Shown piece after piece: positions 47,832 to 53,974 of a stretch of DNA of 64,000 nt. This DNA comes from Novosphingobium sp. JCM 18896 (GTDB lineage Bacteria > Pseudomonadota > Alphaproteobacteria > Sphingomonadales > Sphingomonadaceae). Numbering within the stretch: position 1 is the first letter of the stretch; each line of letters starts with the position of its first letter. Below the pieces are notes generated by a model. It saw only the letters and a program-made list of their open reading frames with translations. It made no database searches and was not told the origin of the DNA. The stretch is from the NCBI RefSeq assembly GCF_025938095.1, contig NZ_JAPCZF010000006.1, positions 1-64,000 of the forward strand, written 5' to 3'. The translations under genes and the position numbers were made by a program.

Positions 47832-48108
47832 TGGCTGGGCCTTTCGGTGGGAGGAAGGCGACAAGATCGACTTGCTCAGGCTCGCACCACCCCTCGACCA
47901 CCTCGTACCCTGCGGCTCGCATGGTCTCTTCAACTGCGATCGGACAGAGGCAGAAAGATAGATCGTCGCCCGCCATATCTGCCGGTTCGCTGACAATGCT
48001 TTCATCATCCCCGAACCACAGGACATTCTCCCGACCTACCAGTGCCGCCAGTTCGCGCGCTTGCTCGATCCAGTGATTGCCGTCGCGGACGTGAAGTTCA
48101 GTGCACAT
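47824..48108 (-). CDS. phage hypothetical
   Basis: A 94-residue acidic protein: MCTELHVRDGNHWIEQAREL, ENVLWFGDDESIVSEPADMA, then cysteines in SFCLCPI and an aromatic C-terminus. Structured element copy C lies directly upstream of it. Function unknown. Confidence 0.65.
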   Translation of the reverse strand: MCTELHVRDGNHWIEQARELAALVGRENVLWFGDDESIVSEPADMAGDDLSFCLCPIAVEETMRAAGYEVVEGWCEPEQVDLVAFLPPKGPAND

Positions 48109-48117
48109 CGGTGCCTC

Positions 48118-48201
48118 CGCAATAGGGATTGAAGCCCGAGAGGGTGAAGACGGGGACCGGCTTCATGCGATAGCACGAAAGCCCGGCCCGTAGGGATTGC
48201 C
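48118..48201 (+). ncRNA. structured repeat element, copy C
   Basis: Closing stem GCAAT (48119-48123) with ATTGC (48196-48200) and internal stem TGAAG (48145-48149) with CTTCA (48161-48165); both are compensated variants of the pairs in copies A and D. GAAGCCCG and AGCCCGGCCCGTAGGGA are conserved. It fills the gap between two leftward genes in the right arm. Confidence 0.65.
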
Positions 48202-48224
48202 ATAAGTTATTGACGGTATTGCTG

Positions 48225-48437
48225 TTATCCTTCATGGGGGCGCTCCGGTTTGTAGGCCTGGATTGATCCGGTTAGGTTCGTAGGTATCTCCCAATGCCAT
48301 TCCTTTGCTGAGAGCATGTACGAATGCTCCACTGCCCCTGAGTGCGTCTTGAGGATCACGCGACACGGAATGTGAGGCGCAACAGGCATCGGACCACCAT
48401 CATGCGCAATCCAGCCCTCGGGCAGTTCCTCGCTCAT
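48225..48437 (-). CDS. phage hypothetical (DUF551-like)
   Basis: A 70-residue protein with WIAHDGGPMPV, PCRVILKTHSG and WHWEIP, the compact aromatic pattern of small accessory phage proteins that resemble DUF551-type domains. It overlaps the next gene by 4 bp. Function unknown. Confidence 0.65.
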   Translation of the reverse strand: MSEELPEGWIAHDGGPMPVAPHIPCRVILKTHSGAVEHSYMLSAKEWHWEIPTNLTGSIQAYKPERPHEG

Positions 48438-48760
48438 TCCCCTTCCTTTCGCGCTGTGGCGTTTCTCGCATCACTGCAAAGACGATAAGCCTCATACCAG
48501 CCACGACGGGTGCGCTCAGCGAGTTGCTTGGCGTAGGGAGGCCGACCACGCAGGCAGACGAACCGACCGCTCCAGAAGCGTGGTTCGATCCCCGCTAGCT
48601 TGAGGCCATCGTTCATCATGCCGGGGAACTGCTGCGCCTCGACCACGGCATAGATCTTGCCAGCCTCCACGATCTGCTGATCGTCCTTATGTAGGCCATG
48701 CAGGCAGTAGGCTCGGTCTCCCGGCCGCCAGTGGTCAAAGGGCTCAACCGAGAAGATCAT
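48434..48760 (-). CDS. phage hypothetical, KOW/SH3-like
   Basis: A 108-residue protein. FDHWRPGDRAYCLHG, VEAGKIYAVVEAQQFPG, LKLAGIEPRFWSGRFVCLRG form a small beta-barrel pattern seen in many phage accessory proteins; the tail is basic. Function unknown. Confidence 0.7.
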   Translation of the reverse strand: MIFSVEPFDHWRPGDRAYCLHGLHKDDQQIVEAGKIYAVVEAQQFPGMMNDGLKLAGIEPRFWSGRFVCLRGRPPYAKQLAERTRRGWYEAYRLCSDARNATARKEGE

Positions 48761-48785
48761 GCTGTCCCTTCCTCACCAGCATCGC

Positions 48786-48836
48786 TGGCTCGGCCCGAAG
48801 GGTGAGAGCCCGGCCCGTCAGGGCATCGCCCGGGAG
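48786..48836 (+). repeat. possible truncated copy of the structured element
   Basis: The end GAGAGCCCGGCCCGTCAGGG followed by ATCGCC resembles the 3' part of copy C, but the 5' closing strand is missing. It may be a decayed copy. A 29-codon frame across it (48757-48846) is probably non-coding. Confidence 0.35.
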
Positions 48837-48845
48837 TGGTGGTCA

Positions 48846-49037
48846 TCAGCGGTCCTCCGTCGTGACGTTGGGCTGGTGGCTCGGACCGAACGTCCACTTG
48901 AGGACAACCCACATGATTGCCCCGATGAGCAACGCCCCGCCTTCGACAGCGAAGTGGTGAAGCCCGGCCGGATAGCGATCCGCGTAGACCGAACCGGCGG
49001 TTAACTGCGCGACAACCAAGGCTTGCCAGAACCTCAT
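48846..49037 (-). CDS. small phage membrane protein
   Basis: A 63-residue protein with one or two hydrophobic segments (ALVVAQLTAGSVYA and GGALLIGAIMWVVLKW). Probably inserted in the inner membrane. No further assignment. Confidence 0.6.
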   Translation of the reverse strand: MRFWQALVVAQLTAGSVYADRYPAGLHHFAVEGGALLIGAIMWVVLKWTFGPSHQPNVTTEDR

Positions 49038-49074
49038 TCCACACCCCCATTCAACCGCTCGATTTCAGTAAGGG

Positions 49075-49269
49075 TCATGATGCCTCCTCAATCTTGGCAT
49101 CTATTTCGGCGATCAGATCCTCGCGGCTGTCAGCGTAAGCCTTCTCGCCGTTGTCGCACCACTCGCCGTCGTCATCGATCCAGGCATCGTAGTTCGGGCC
49201 GAGCGCCATCCATGCTGGTTCAGGCCATTGCCCGTTGCTGATCGTCCAGTCTCGGTATGCTTCGCTCAT
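49075..49269 (-). CDS. phage hypothetical
   Basis: A 64-residue acidic protein from the ATG at 49269: MSEAYRDWTISNGQWPEPAW and NYDAWIDDDGEWCDNGEKAY, ending in a helix. It overlaps the next gene by 4 bp. Small tryptophan-rich proteins like this are widespread phage accessory genes with unknown roles. Confidence 0.7.
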   Translation of the reverse strand: MSEAYRDWTISNGQWPEPAWMALGPNYDAWIDDDGEWCDNGEKAYADSREDLIAEIDAKIEEAS

Positions 49270-49715
49270 GATGAGAGCCTTTCGTCGGACCCGCATGTGT
49301 CATCCCGTAGCCCCTCGGTTGCGGGCTGGCAGGCCAAAGCAGCTTTGAGCCTAGGCAACATTTCGCTGTCCCAGACCTCTTTCGGTGATCGCGCCTGAGC
49401 CGGAATGCCCATGAGCGCGGCGAGTTCATAGAAGGCGGTTGCGTAGCCATCAGCGGGCTGCCGATAGTTCGGACTCAGCCCAGCAGGTAACTGATCGTCC
49501 TCCCATTCGTGAATTGCCTCCAGGCAGTCCTCAAGTGATCCGACAGAGCCGCGGCGAGTATCACCCGCATCAGGCGCGCCATCGAAATCGTCGTGCCACC
49601 AGTCGAAGTCCCAAGCAGTCGGCAGGATTGGCTTGGGCCGATACTCGATGCACCAAGGCCCGTATTTCCATTGCGCTTTGTCTTTGGCGACCAGGGGGTA
49701 ACGGTGCTCGGTCAT
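49266..49715 (-). CDS. phage hypothetical
   Basis: A 149-residue aromatic-rich protein: WKYGPWCIEYRPKPILPTAW, FDWWHDDFDGAP, then GSLEDCLEAIHEWEDDQ and a helical C-terminal domain. Coupled by 4-bp overlaps to both neighbours. Function unknown. Confidence 0.7.
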   Translation of the reverse strand: MTEHRYPLVAKDKAQWKYGPWCIEYRPKPILPTAWDFDWWHDDFDGAPDAGDTRRGSVGSLEDCLEAIHEWEDDQLPAGLSPNYRQPADGYATAFYELAALMGIPAQARSPKEVWDSEMLPRLKAALACQPATEGLRDDTCGSDERLSS

Positions 49716-50365
49716 GCCGCGCTCTCCATGAACATGTCGCCTTGGCGCTGGGCGTCCTCAATGCGCTTGCAGGCGATGTCGAAATACTTGGGCTCGCGCT
49801 CAATGCCGATGAACTGGCGCCCCATCTGGACTGCAGCGACGCCGGTCGTGCCAGAGCCCATGAACGGGTCGAGGATGGTCTGCGCATCAGGCAGGAAGCC
49901 GAGGCACCACTTCATCAAGCGAAGCGGCTTTTGGGTTGGATGCGACTTGCCCTCGCTGGCAAGTTGGGCATGCGCAAAGTTGAATGCACGCACGGGTTGA
50001 TCGAGCGTCGTCCACGCGAGTTCGGCGTGTCCACTCGTGAACTCACGGACAATCTTGTCCCACAGGAGCCAACCGCGACGAGGCGGGAGCGAGAAATAGT
50101 TGCCACCCCAGATTATGGAATGCTCCGCAAGATCTGGGAGGCCGAGCACAACCTCGGTCGGAGCCTCTACGTCCCAACCCATTTCAGAGCCGCCATCATT
50201 CAGTTTCCAGCTAGCTTTCGTGCCCGCGGCGCCGCCCTGCCATTTGTCGCCAAGCCCATACGGCGGATCGGTCACGACGGCATCGACCTTGCCCAGCGTC
50301 GGTAGAACCTCCCGGCAATCACCGAGATACAGCGTCGCCCGCCCGATGTGCTCGACGCGGCTCAT
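49712..50365 (-). CDS. DNA adenine/N4-cytosine methyltransferase
   Basis: A 217-residue amino-methyltransferase with the beta-class order of motifs: catalytic DPPYGLG at about 34-40 near the N-terminus, then SHPTQKPLRLMKW, and the AdoMet motif DPFMGSGTTGVAA in the C-terminal half. As an orphan phage enzyme it likely protects virion DNA from restriction. Target sequence cannot be predicted. It overlaps neighbours by 4 bp. Confidence 0.93.
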   Translation of the reverse strand: MSRVEHIGRATLYLGDCREVLPTLGKVDAVVTDPPYGLGDKWQGGAAGTKASWKLNDGGSEMGWDVEAPTEVVLGLPDLAEHSIIWGGNYFSLPPRRGWLLWDKIVREFTSGHAELAWTTLDQPVRAFNFAHAQLASEGKSHPTQKPLRLMKWCLGFLPDAQTILDPFMGSGTTGVAAVQMGRQFIGIEREPKYFDIACKRIEDAQRQGDMFMESAA

Positions 50366-50742
50366 GCCACCTCTCCCTGCAACCGCTCAATCTCGGCCAG
50401 GATCTCAGGGGCGGGATTGAACCATTCGCCTCGCTTATGATGCGCTTTGAACCGGGCATGATACTTGCGCTCGGTAGCCACCCCGCCTTTCCGCAGAGCG
50501 CGAACCGCCAGCTTCTCGGCCTGAGCCTGCTGGAGTTTCTTGACGCGCATACGCAGGTTGGTGGTCGTGCCGATCTTGATCGGACCATTCTCGCCAGCCT
50601 GGATGAAGTAGACCAGACCATCGTCAGGTAGGGGGAGCCTGCGCTTGGCTGGCGTCGGCTGCGCCAGCAATGCCAGGGCGTGCGCTAGGGCCTCTTCTCC
50701 CGTGGTCCGCGCATGGTCCGCAGATGCTCGAAAGTTCGCCAT
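50362..50742 (-). CDS. T5orf172 / GIY-YIG family protein
   Basis: A 126-residue protein with the T5orf172 pattern in its C-terminal half: LVYFIQAGENGPIKIGTT (about 43-60), RMRVKKLQQAQ and ERKYHARFKAHHKRGEWFNP. These are GIY-YIG-like nuclease or DNA-binding modules in phages. It is the last prophage gene before attR. Confidence 0.85.
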   Translation of the reverse strand: MANFRASADHARTTGEEALAHALALLAQPTPAKRRLPLPDDGLVYFIQAGENGPIKIGTTTNLRMRVKKLQQAQAEKLAVRALRKGGVATERKYHARFKAHHKRGEWFNPAPEILAEIERLQGEVA

Positions 50743-50802
50743 TGAATCACCTTTCGTTCGACCTCAAGTGGGCCGTTCTTCAAGGCTTTCGTGGCTGTTT
50801 CT

Positions 50803-50843
50803 TCGGTGTAAACGAGATGCTCTACCAACTGAGCTAAGCGCCC
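50803..50843. repeat. attR core (41 bp)
   Basis: Identical to 6835-6875. It is the 5' half of a tRNA-Val gene without its 3' half, so it cannot make a tRNA. The host promoter that formerly drove the tRNA remains just to its right. Confidence 0.95.
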
Positions 50844-51850
50844 GCTCGCGGGATTCGCGCTTTAGGCGATTTTCCCCCGTGGTCAATCGCAGGAGATGAT
50901 CCGTCACCCGCGAAGCTGACGGCATCCTCCTGTTTTTCCGGACGGATGTAGATCGACGAGATCGACGACGAGATAGCCTTGAGCTGGGCCTCCATCTCCT
51001 CGATCAGCCGCTCGGCCTCGCCCATCGGCAGGCTATCGACGAAATCGGCGCTGATCGCGACGAAGATCGAATCGGGTGCCGTGTGGATCGTGCGCACGTG
51101 GTTGAGCGCCGTGATCTCGGGCCGATCTTCCAGCGCGCGGCGGAGCTGTTCGATCAGCGCGGGATCGGCGCTCTCGCCGATCAGCAGACCCTTGGCCTCG
51201 CGCGCGAGAAGCATCGCGACCGTAGCCAGCACCGCGCCGATCGCGATCGAGGCCATGCCGTCGATCCGTGGATCGCCGTAGTGGTGGCTGAACCAGACGC
51301 CGAGCCCGGCGAGCAACAAGCCGACGAGCGCGGCACTGTCTTCGAACAGCACGATGAAGCCCGCCGGATCCTTCGAGCGCTTGATCGCGGTCCACCAGGT
51401 CGCGGCACCGCGTCGCGCACCGAACTCCTTCACGGCGATCGCCCAGGACGTTCCTTCGAGCAGAAAGGCGACGGCGAGCACGATGTAGTTGATCGTCGGA
51501 TCGGCAAGCGCCTCAGGCGCAGCGATGTGGCGCAGGCCCTCGTAGATCGACACGCCCGCGCCGATCGCGAAGATAAGGATCGCGACGACGAAGGCCCAGA
51601 AATAGAGCTCGCGGCCGTAACCGAAGGGATGGCTGCGGTCGGCAGGCTTCTTCGCGCGGTGCTGGCCGTAGAGCAGCAGGACCTGGTTGCCGCTGTCGAC
51701 CAGCGAGTGGACGCCTTCGGTCGCCATCGACGACGAACCGCTGATCCCTGCGGCGACGAACTTGGCCACGGCGATGCCGAGATTGGCGAGCAGCGCGCCA
51801 TAGAGGACGATGTTGTCCTTGAAATGCGCCTTCCTGCCGTCGTCAGCCAT
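50834..51850 (-). CDS. cation diffusion facilitator transporter
   Basis: A 338-residue CDF exporter with about six membrane spans. Metal-site motifs: HSLVDSGNQ in TM2, the HPFGYGRELYFWAF loop, and LFEDSAALVG in TM5; the cytosolic C-terminal domain includes NHVRTIHTAPDSIFVAISAD. It exports Zn, Co or Mn from the cytoplasm. Its last codons and TAG stop run into the first ten bases of the tRNA core at attR, and the old tRNA promoter lies inside its final codons. Confidence 0.92.
   Translation of the reverse strand: MADDGRKAHFKDNIVLYGALLANLGIAVAKFVAAGISGSSSMATEGVHSLVDSGNQVLLLYGQHRAKKPADRSHPFGYGRELYFWAFVVAILIFAIGAGVSIYEGLRHIAAPEALADPTINYIVLAVAFLLEGTSWAIAVKEFGARRGAATWWTAIKRSKDPAGFIVLFEDSAALVGLLLAGLGVWFSHHYGDPRIDGMASIAIGAVLATVAMLLAREAKGLLIGESADPALIEQLRRALEDRPEITALNHVRTIHTAPDSIFVAISADFVDSLPMGEAERLIEEMEAQLKAISSSISSIYIRPEKQEDAVSFAGDGSSPAIDHGGKSPKARIPRAGA
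50859..50886 (-). promoter_or_regulatory. orphaned host tRNA-Val promoter
   Basis: On the minus strand TTGACC (50881-50886), a 16-bp spacer and TAAAGC (50859-50864) end 15 bp before the tRNA 5' end at 50843. It would now drive only the half-tRNA at attR and read into the prophage towards the T5orf172 gene, whose coding strand is the same. Confidence 0.6.
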
Positions 51851-51891
51851 GGCGCCACAACGATGCGCGCCGCGACTTGTTGCCTGCGCGG

Positions 51892-52911
51892 CTAGATCAG
51901 CCGCGCGGCGTTGACCTCGATCTCGACGAAAAGGCGTGCCATGGCATCAGCCGCGCGGTCGGTGAGGACGAGGAAGGCGCGGCGGCGATCGGTATCGTCC
52001 TCGACCCGCTCGATCAGGCCGGCTTCGGTCAACTGGCCGATCCAGCGCAGCGCCGTGGTCGGCGGCACGCCCGAGGCGATGCACAGCGAGGTGACCGAGA
52101 CGCGCTTGTGCTCGGCACGCGCGGCGGTGAGATCGAGCAGCATGTCCCAGGCGGGATCGGCGAAGAGATCACCGTCGAAGAACCGCGCGCGCAATTGGCG
52201 CTGGCGCAAGATTCGGCGCAGCAGCCGCGGATCGGGCAAAGGCGGCCGCGTCTGACGGGTGAGCCGGGCGCCGTCGTCTCCCGCAGGTGCTCCGTTCAGA
52301 TTGGCCGCGGGACTGGCGAAATCGCGCTTGAACGCCTCGAAGCGGAAAGCGCTGCCCGGGCCGAAGCCTTGCCCCGGATCGCCCAGGCGGTCGAGCCGCT
52401 CGGCGATCTGCGCGACCTGCTCGGTCAGCCGCAGCAGAACCAGCCGGTCCGCCTCGCCGAGTTCGCGCAACCGCAGCTGCGGCACCTTGCCGAGCACGCG
52501 GCCCAGCGCGATCACGCGCTCGGCCCGGCTGGGATCGACGAGGAATTGCGGGTTCGACTGGTCCATGCAGGCGAAGACGTCGTCGAGCGCTTCGACCGTG
52601 GTCGAGACCACGAGCTGGGCGCCGGTGTTCGCCGCGCGCAGATCGAGCCGCGCGAGGGCGGCGAGCACGGCGCCGTCGATCACCGGGCAATCGAGCAGCA
52701 CCACTTCGCCCAGCGGTCGCGCCTCCCCCTCGAGCAGGCTGGCGATGTCCTCGCTGCGCATGATGCGGAAACCCGCGGCCTGGGCATCGTCGCGCATCTC
52801 GTCGCGCAGATGGGCACGGTCGGCGAAGACCGACAGTCCGAGCGGCAGCCCGGCGGCATCGCTCGCGCCGCTCTCGCGCACCGAAGAATAGGCGAAACAG
52901 GCTTGCGGCAT
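51892..52911 (-). CDS. MarR-like winged-helix regulator
   Basis: A 339-residue protein. The C-terminal ~120 residues form a MarR-type winged helix: KRVSVTSLCIASGVPPTTAL, RWIGQLTEAGLIERVEDDTD and RRAFLVLTDRAADAMARL. The N-terminal ~160 residues have a Rossmann/receiver-like alternation (LGLSVFADRAHLRDEMRDDA, GEVVLLDCPVIDGAVLAAL) of unknown ligand. I know similar two-domain proteins only as uncharacterised sphingomonad regulators. A GTTC-N7-GTTC box lies 27 bp upstream. Confidence 0.78.
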   Translation of the reverse strand: MPQACFAYSSVRESGASDAAGLPLGLSVFADRAHLRDEMRDDAQAAGFRIMRSEDIASLLEGEARPLGEVVLLDCPVIDGAVLAALARLDLRAANTGAQLVVSTTVEALDDVFACMDQSNPQFLVDPSRAERVIALGRVLGKVPQLRLRELGEADRLVLLRLTEQVAQIAERLDRLGDPGQGFGPGSAFRFEAFKRDFASPAANLNGAPAGDDGARLTRQTRPPLPDPRLLRRILRQRQLRARFFDGDLFADPAWDMLLDLTAARAEHKRVSVTSLCIASGVPPTTALRWIGQLTEAGLIERVEDDTDRRRAFLVLTDRAADAMARLFVEIEVNAARLI

Positions 52912-52937
52912 GGGTTCCGACTCCGATTCCGAATATG

Positions 52938-52952
52938 GAACGAGAGTAGAAC
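52938..52952 (-). promoter_or_regulatory. candidate LexA/SOS box
   Basis: GAAC-N7-GAAC on the + strand, i.e. GTTC-N7-GTTC on the coding strand, exactly the alphaproteobacterial LexA consensus. It lies between the MarR-like gene start and the ferrochelatase stop, where the MarR-like promoter must be. A single match could be chance, but the position is apt. Confidence 0.5.
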
Positions 52953-52987
52953 AAATAGGGATTAAGTCAAGAATGGAGGCTTAGCGG

Positions 52988-53974
52988 TCAGATCCAGCCG
53001 CCAAGCTCGCGCCGAACCAGGCCTTCGAGCATCGCCATGCCCGCTTCGCCGGTGTTCAGGCAGTCGAGCGTCGCATAGTCGTTGCCGCCCGCCTCGAGGA
53101 ACTGTTCGCGCCCGCGGATCGCCAGTTCCTCGCGCGTTTCCAGGCAATCGGCGGAAAAGCCCGGAGCGACCACGGCGAGCCGCCGGGTGCCCTTGCCCGC
53201 CTCGGCCGCGAGCACCGCGTCGGTCGCGGGCTCGAGCCACTTGGCGCGGCCGAAGCGCGACTGGAAGCTGGTCTCGATACGCATATCTGGCCGCGCCAAG
53301 GCTTCGCCCAAAAGCCGCGCGGTCTCCAGGCACTGCGCGTAATAGGGATCGCCGAGCTTGTGCGTGCGTTCGGGCATGCCGTGGAAGCTCAACAGCAGCA
53401 CTTCGGGTGCGAACGGCAGCCCGGCGAGCTGACGTTCGATATCGACCTTGAGCGCCGCGATGTGCTCAGGATCGTCGTAATAGGCCGGCAGGATCCGGAT
53501 CGCCGGCTGCCAACGCAGCTCGGCCAGCGCCGCGCCGACCGCGTCCATCGCCGAGGCCGTCGTCGCCCCCGAGTATTGCGGATAGAGCGGCGCGATCAGG
53601 ATACGGTCGCAACCCGCGGCCTGAAGCGAGGCCATTTCGGCGGCGATGGCCGGGTTGCCGTAGCGCATCGCCCAGCGCACCTCGATCTCAGCCCCCAACC
53701 GCGCCTGCAGGCCCGCTGCCTGGGCCCGCGTGATCGCGGCGAGCGGGGAGCCCTCCTCGGTCCAGACCAGACCATAGGCATGCGCCGACTTCTTCGGGCG
53801 GGTGTTGAGGATCACGCCGCGCAGGATCGGCTGCCAGAGCAACGGCGGGATCTCGACCACGCGCCGGTCCGAGAGGAATTCGGCGAGATAGCGACGCACG
53901 GCCTGCGGCGTCGGCGCATCGGGGGTGCCGAGGTTGACCAGCAGGACGCCGATCCGATGTGCGGACACGCTCAA
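52988..53974 (-). CDS. hemH: ferrochelatase
   Basis: A 328-residue ferrochelatase, last step of protoheme synthesis. Motifs: GVLLVNLGTPDAPTPQAVRR, PLYPQYSGATTASAMDA, LLSFHGMPERTHKLGDPY with the metal-site histidine, and SFQSRFGRAKWLEPATD. It begins at a TTG codon that overlaps the stop of the upstream oxidoreductase gene by 4 bp. Soluble or membrane-peripheral, cytoplasmic. Confidence 0.97.
   Translation of the reverse strand: MSVSAHRIGVLLVNLGTPDAPTPQAVRRYLAEFLSDRRVVEIPPLLWQPILRGVILNTRPKKSAHAYGLVWTEEGSPLAAITRAQAAGLQARLGAEIEVRWAMRYGNPAIAAEMASLQAAGCDRILIAPLYPQYSGATTASAMDAVGAALAELRWQPAIRILPAYYDDPEHIAALKVDIERQLAGLPFAPEVLLLSFHGMPERTHKLGDPYYAQCLETARLLGEALARPDMRIETSFQSRFGRAKWLEPATDAVLAAEAGKGTRRLAVVAPGFSADCLETREELAIRGREQFLEAGGNDYATLDCLNTGEAGMAMLEGLVRRELGGWI

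Larger units (their letters stand above)
6835..50843. mobile_element. complete temperate prophage (HK97-head siphovirus)
   Basis: A 44-kb element between 41-bp direct repeats at 6835-6875 and 50803-50843. It contains integrase at the left edge, a repressor/Cro switch, replication, packaging, head, tail, lysis and accessory modules in the normal order. I see no truncated structural gene, so it may be inducible. Long nontailed features of a GTA are absent: integrase, repressor, replication and full lysis genes are all present. Confidence 0.95.

Noticed and set aside
48757..48846. 29-codon leftward ORF coupled to the membrane protein stop
   Set aside because: It overlaps a probable truncated copy of the structured repeat element and has biased composition (proline, glycine, serine).
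50803..50843. A second tRNA-Val gene at the right prophage end
   Set aside because: Only the 5' half is present; no T arm or acceptor 3' strand follows, so it is attR.
6835..50843. Gene transfer agent instead of a prophage
   Set aside because: Integrase, att repeats, repressor/Cro switch, replication genes and cos-type HNH terminase module are present, which GTA clusters lack.
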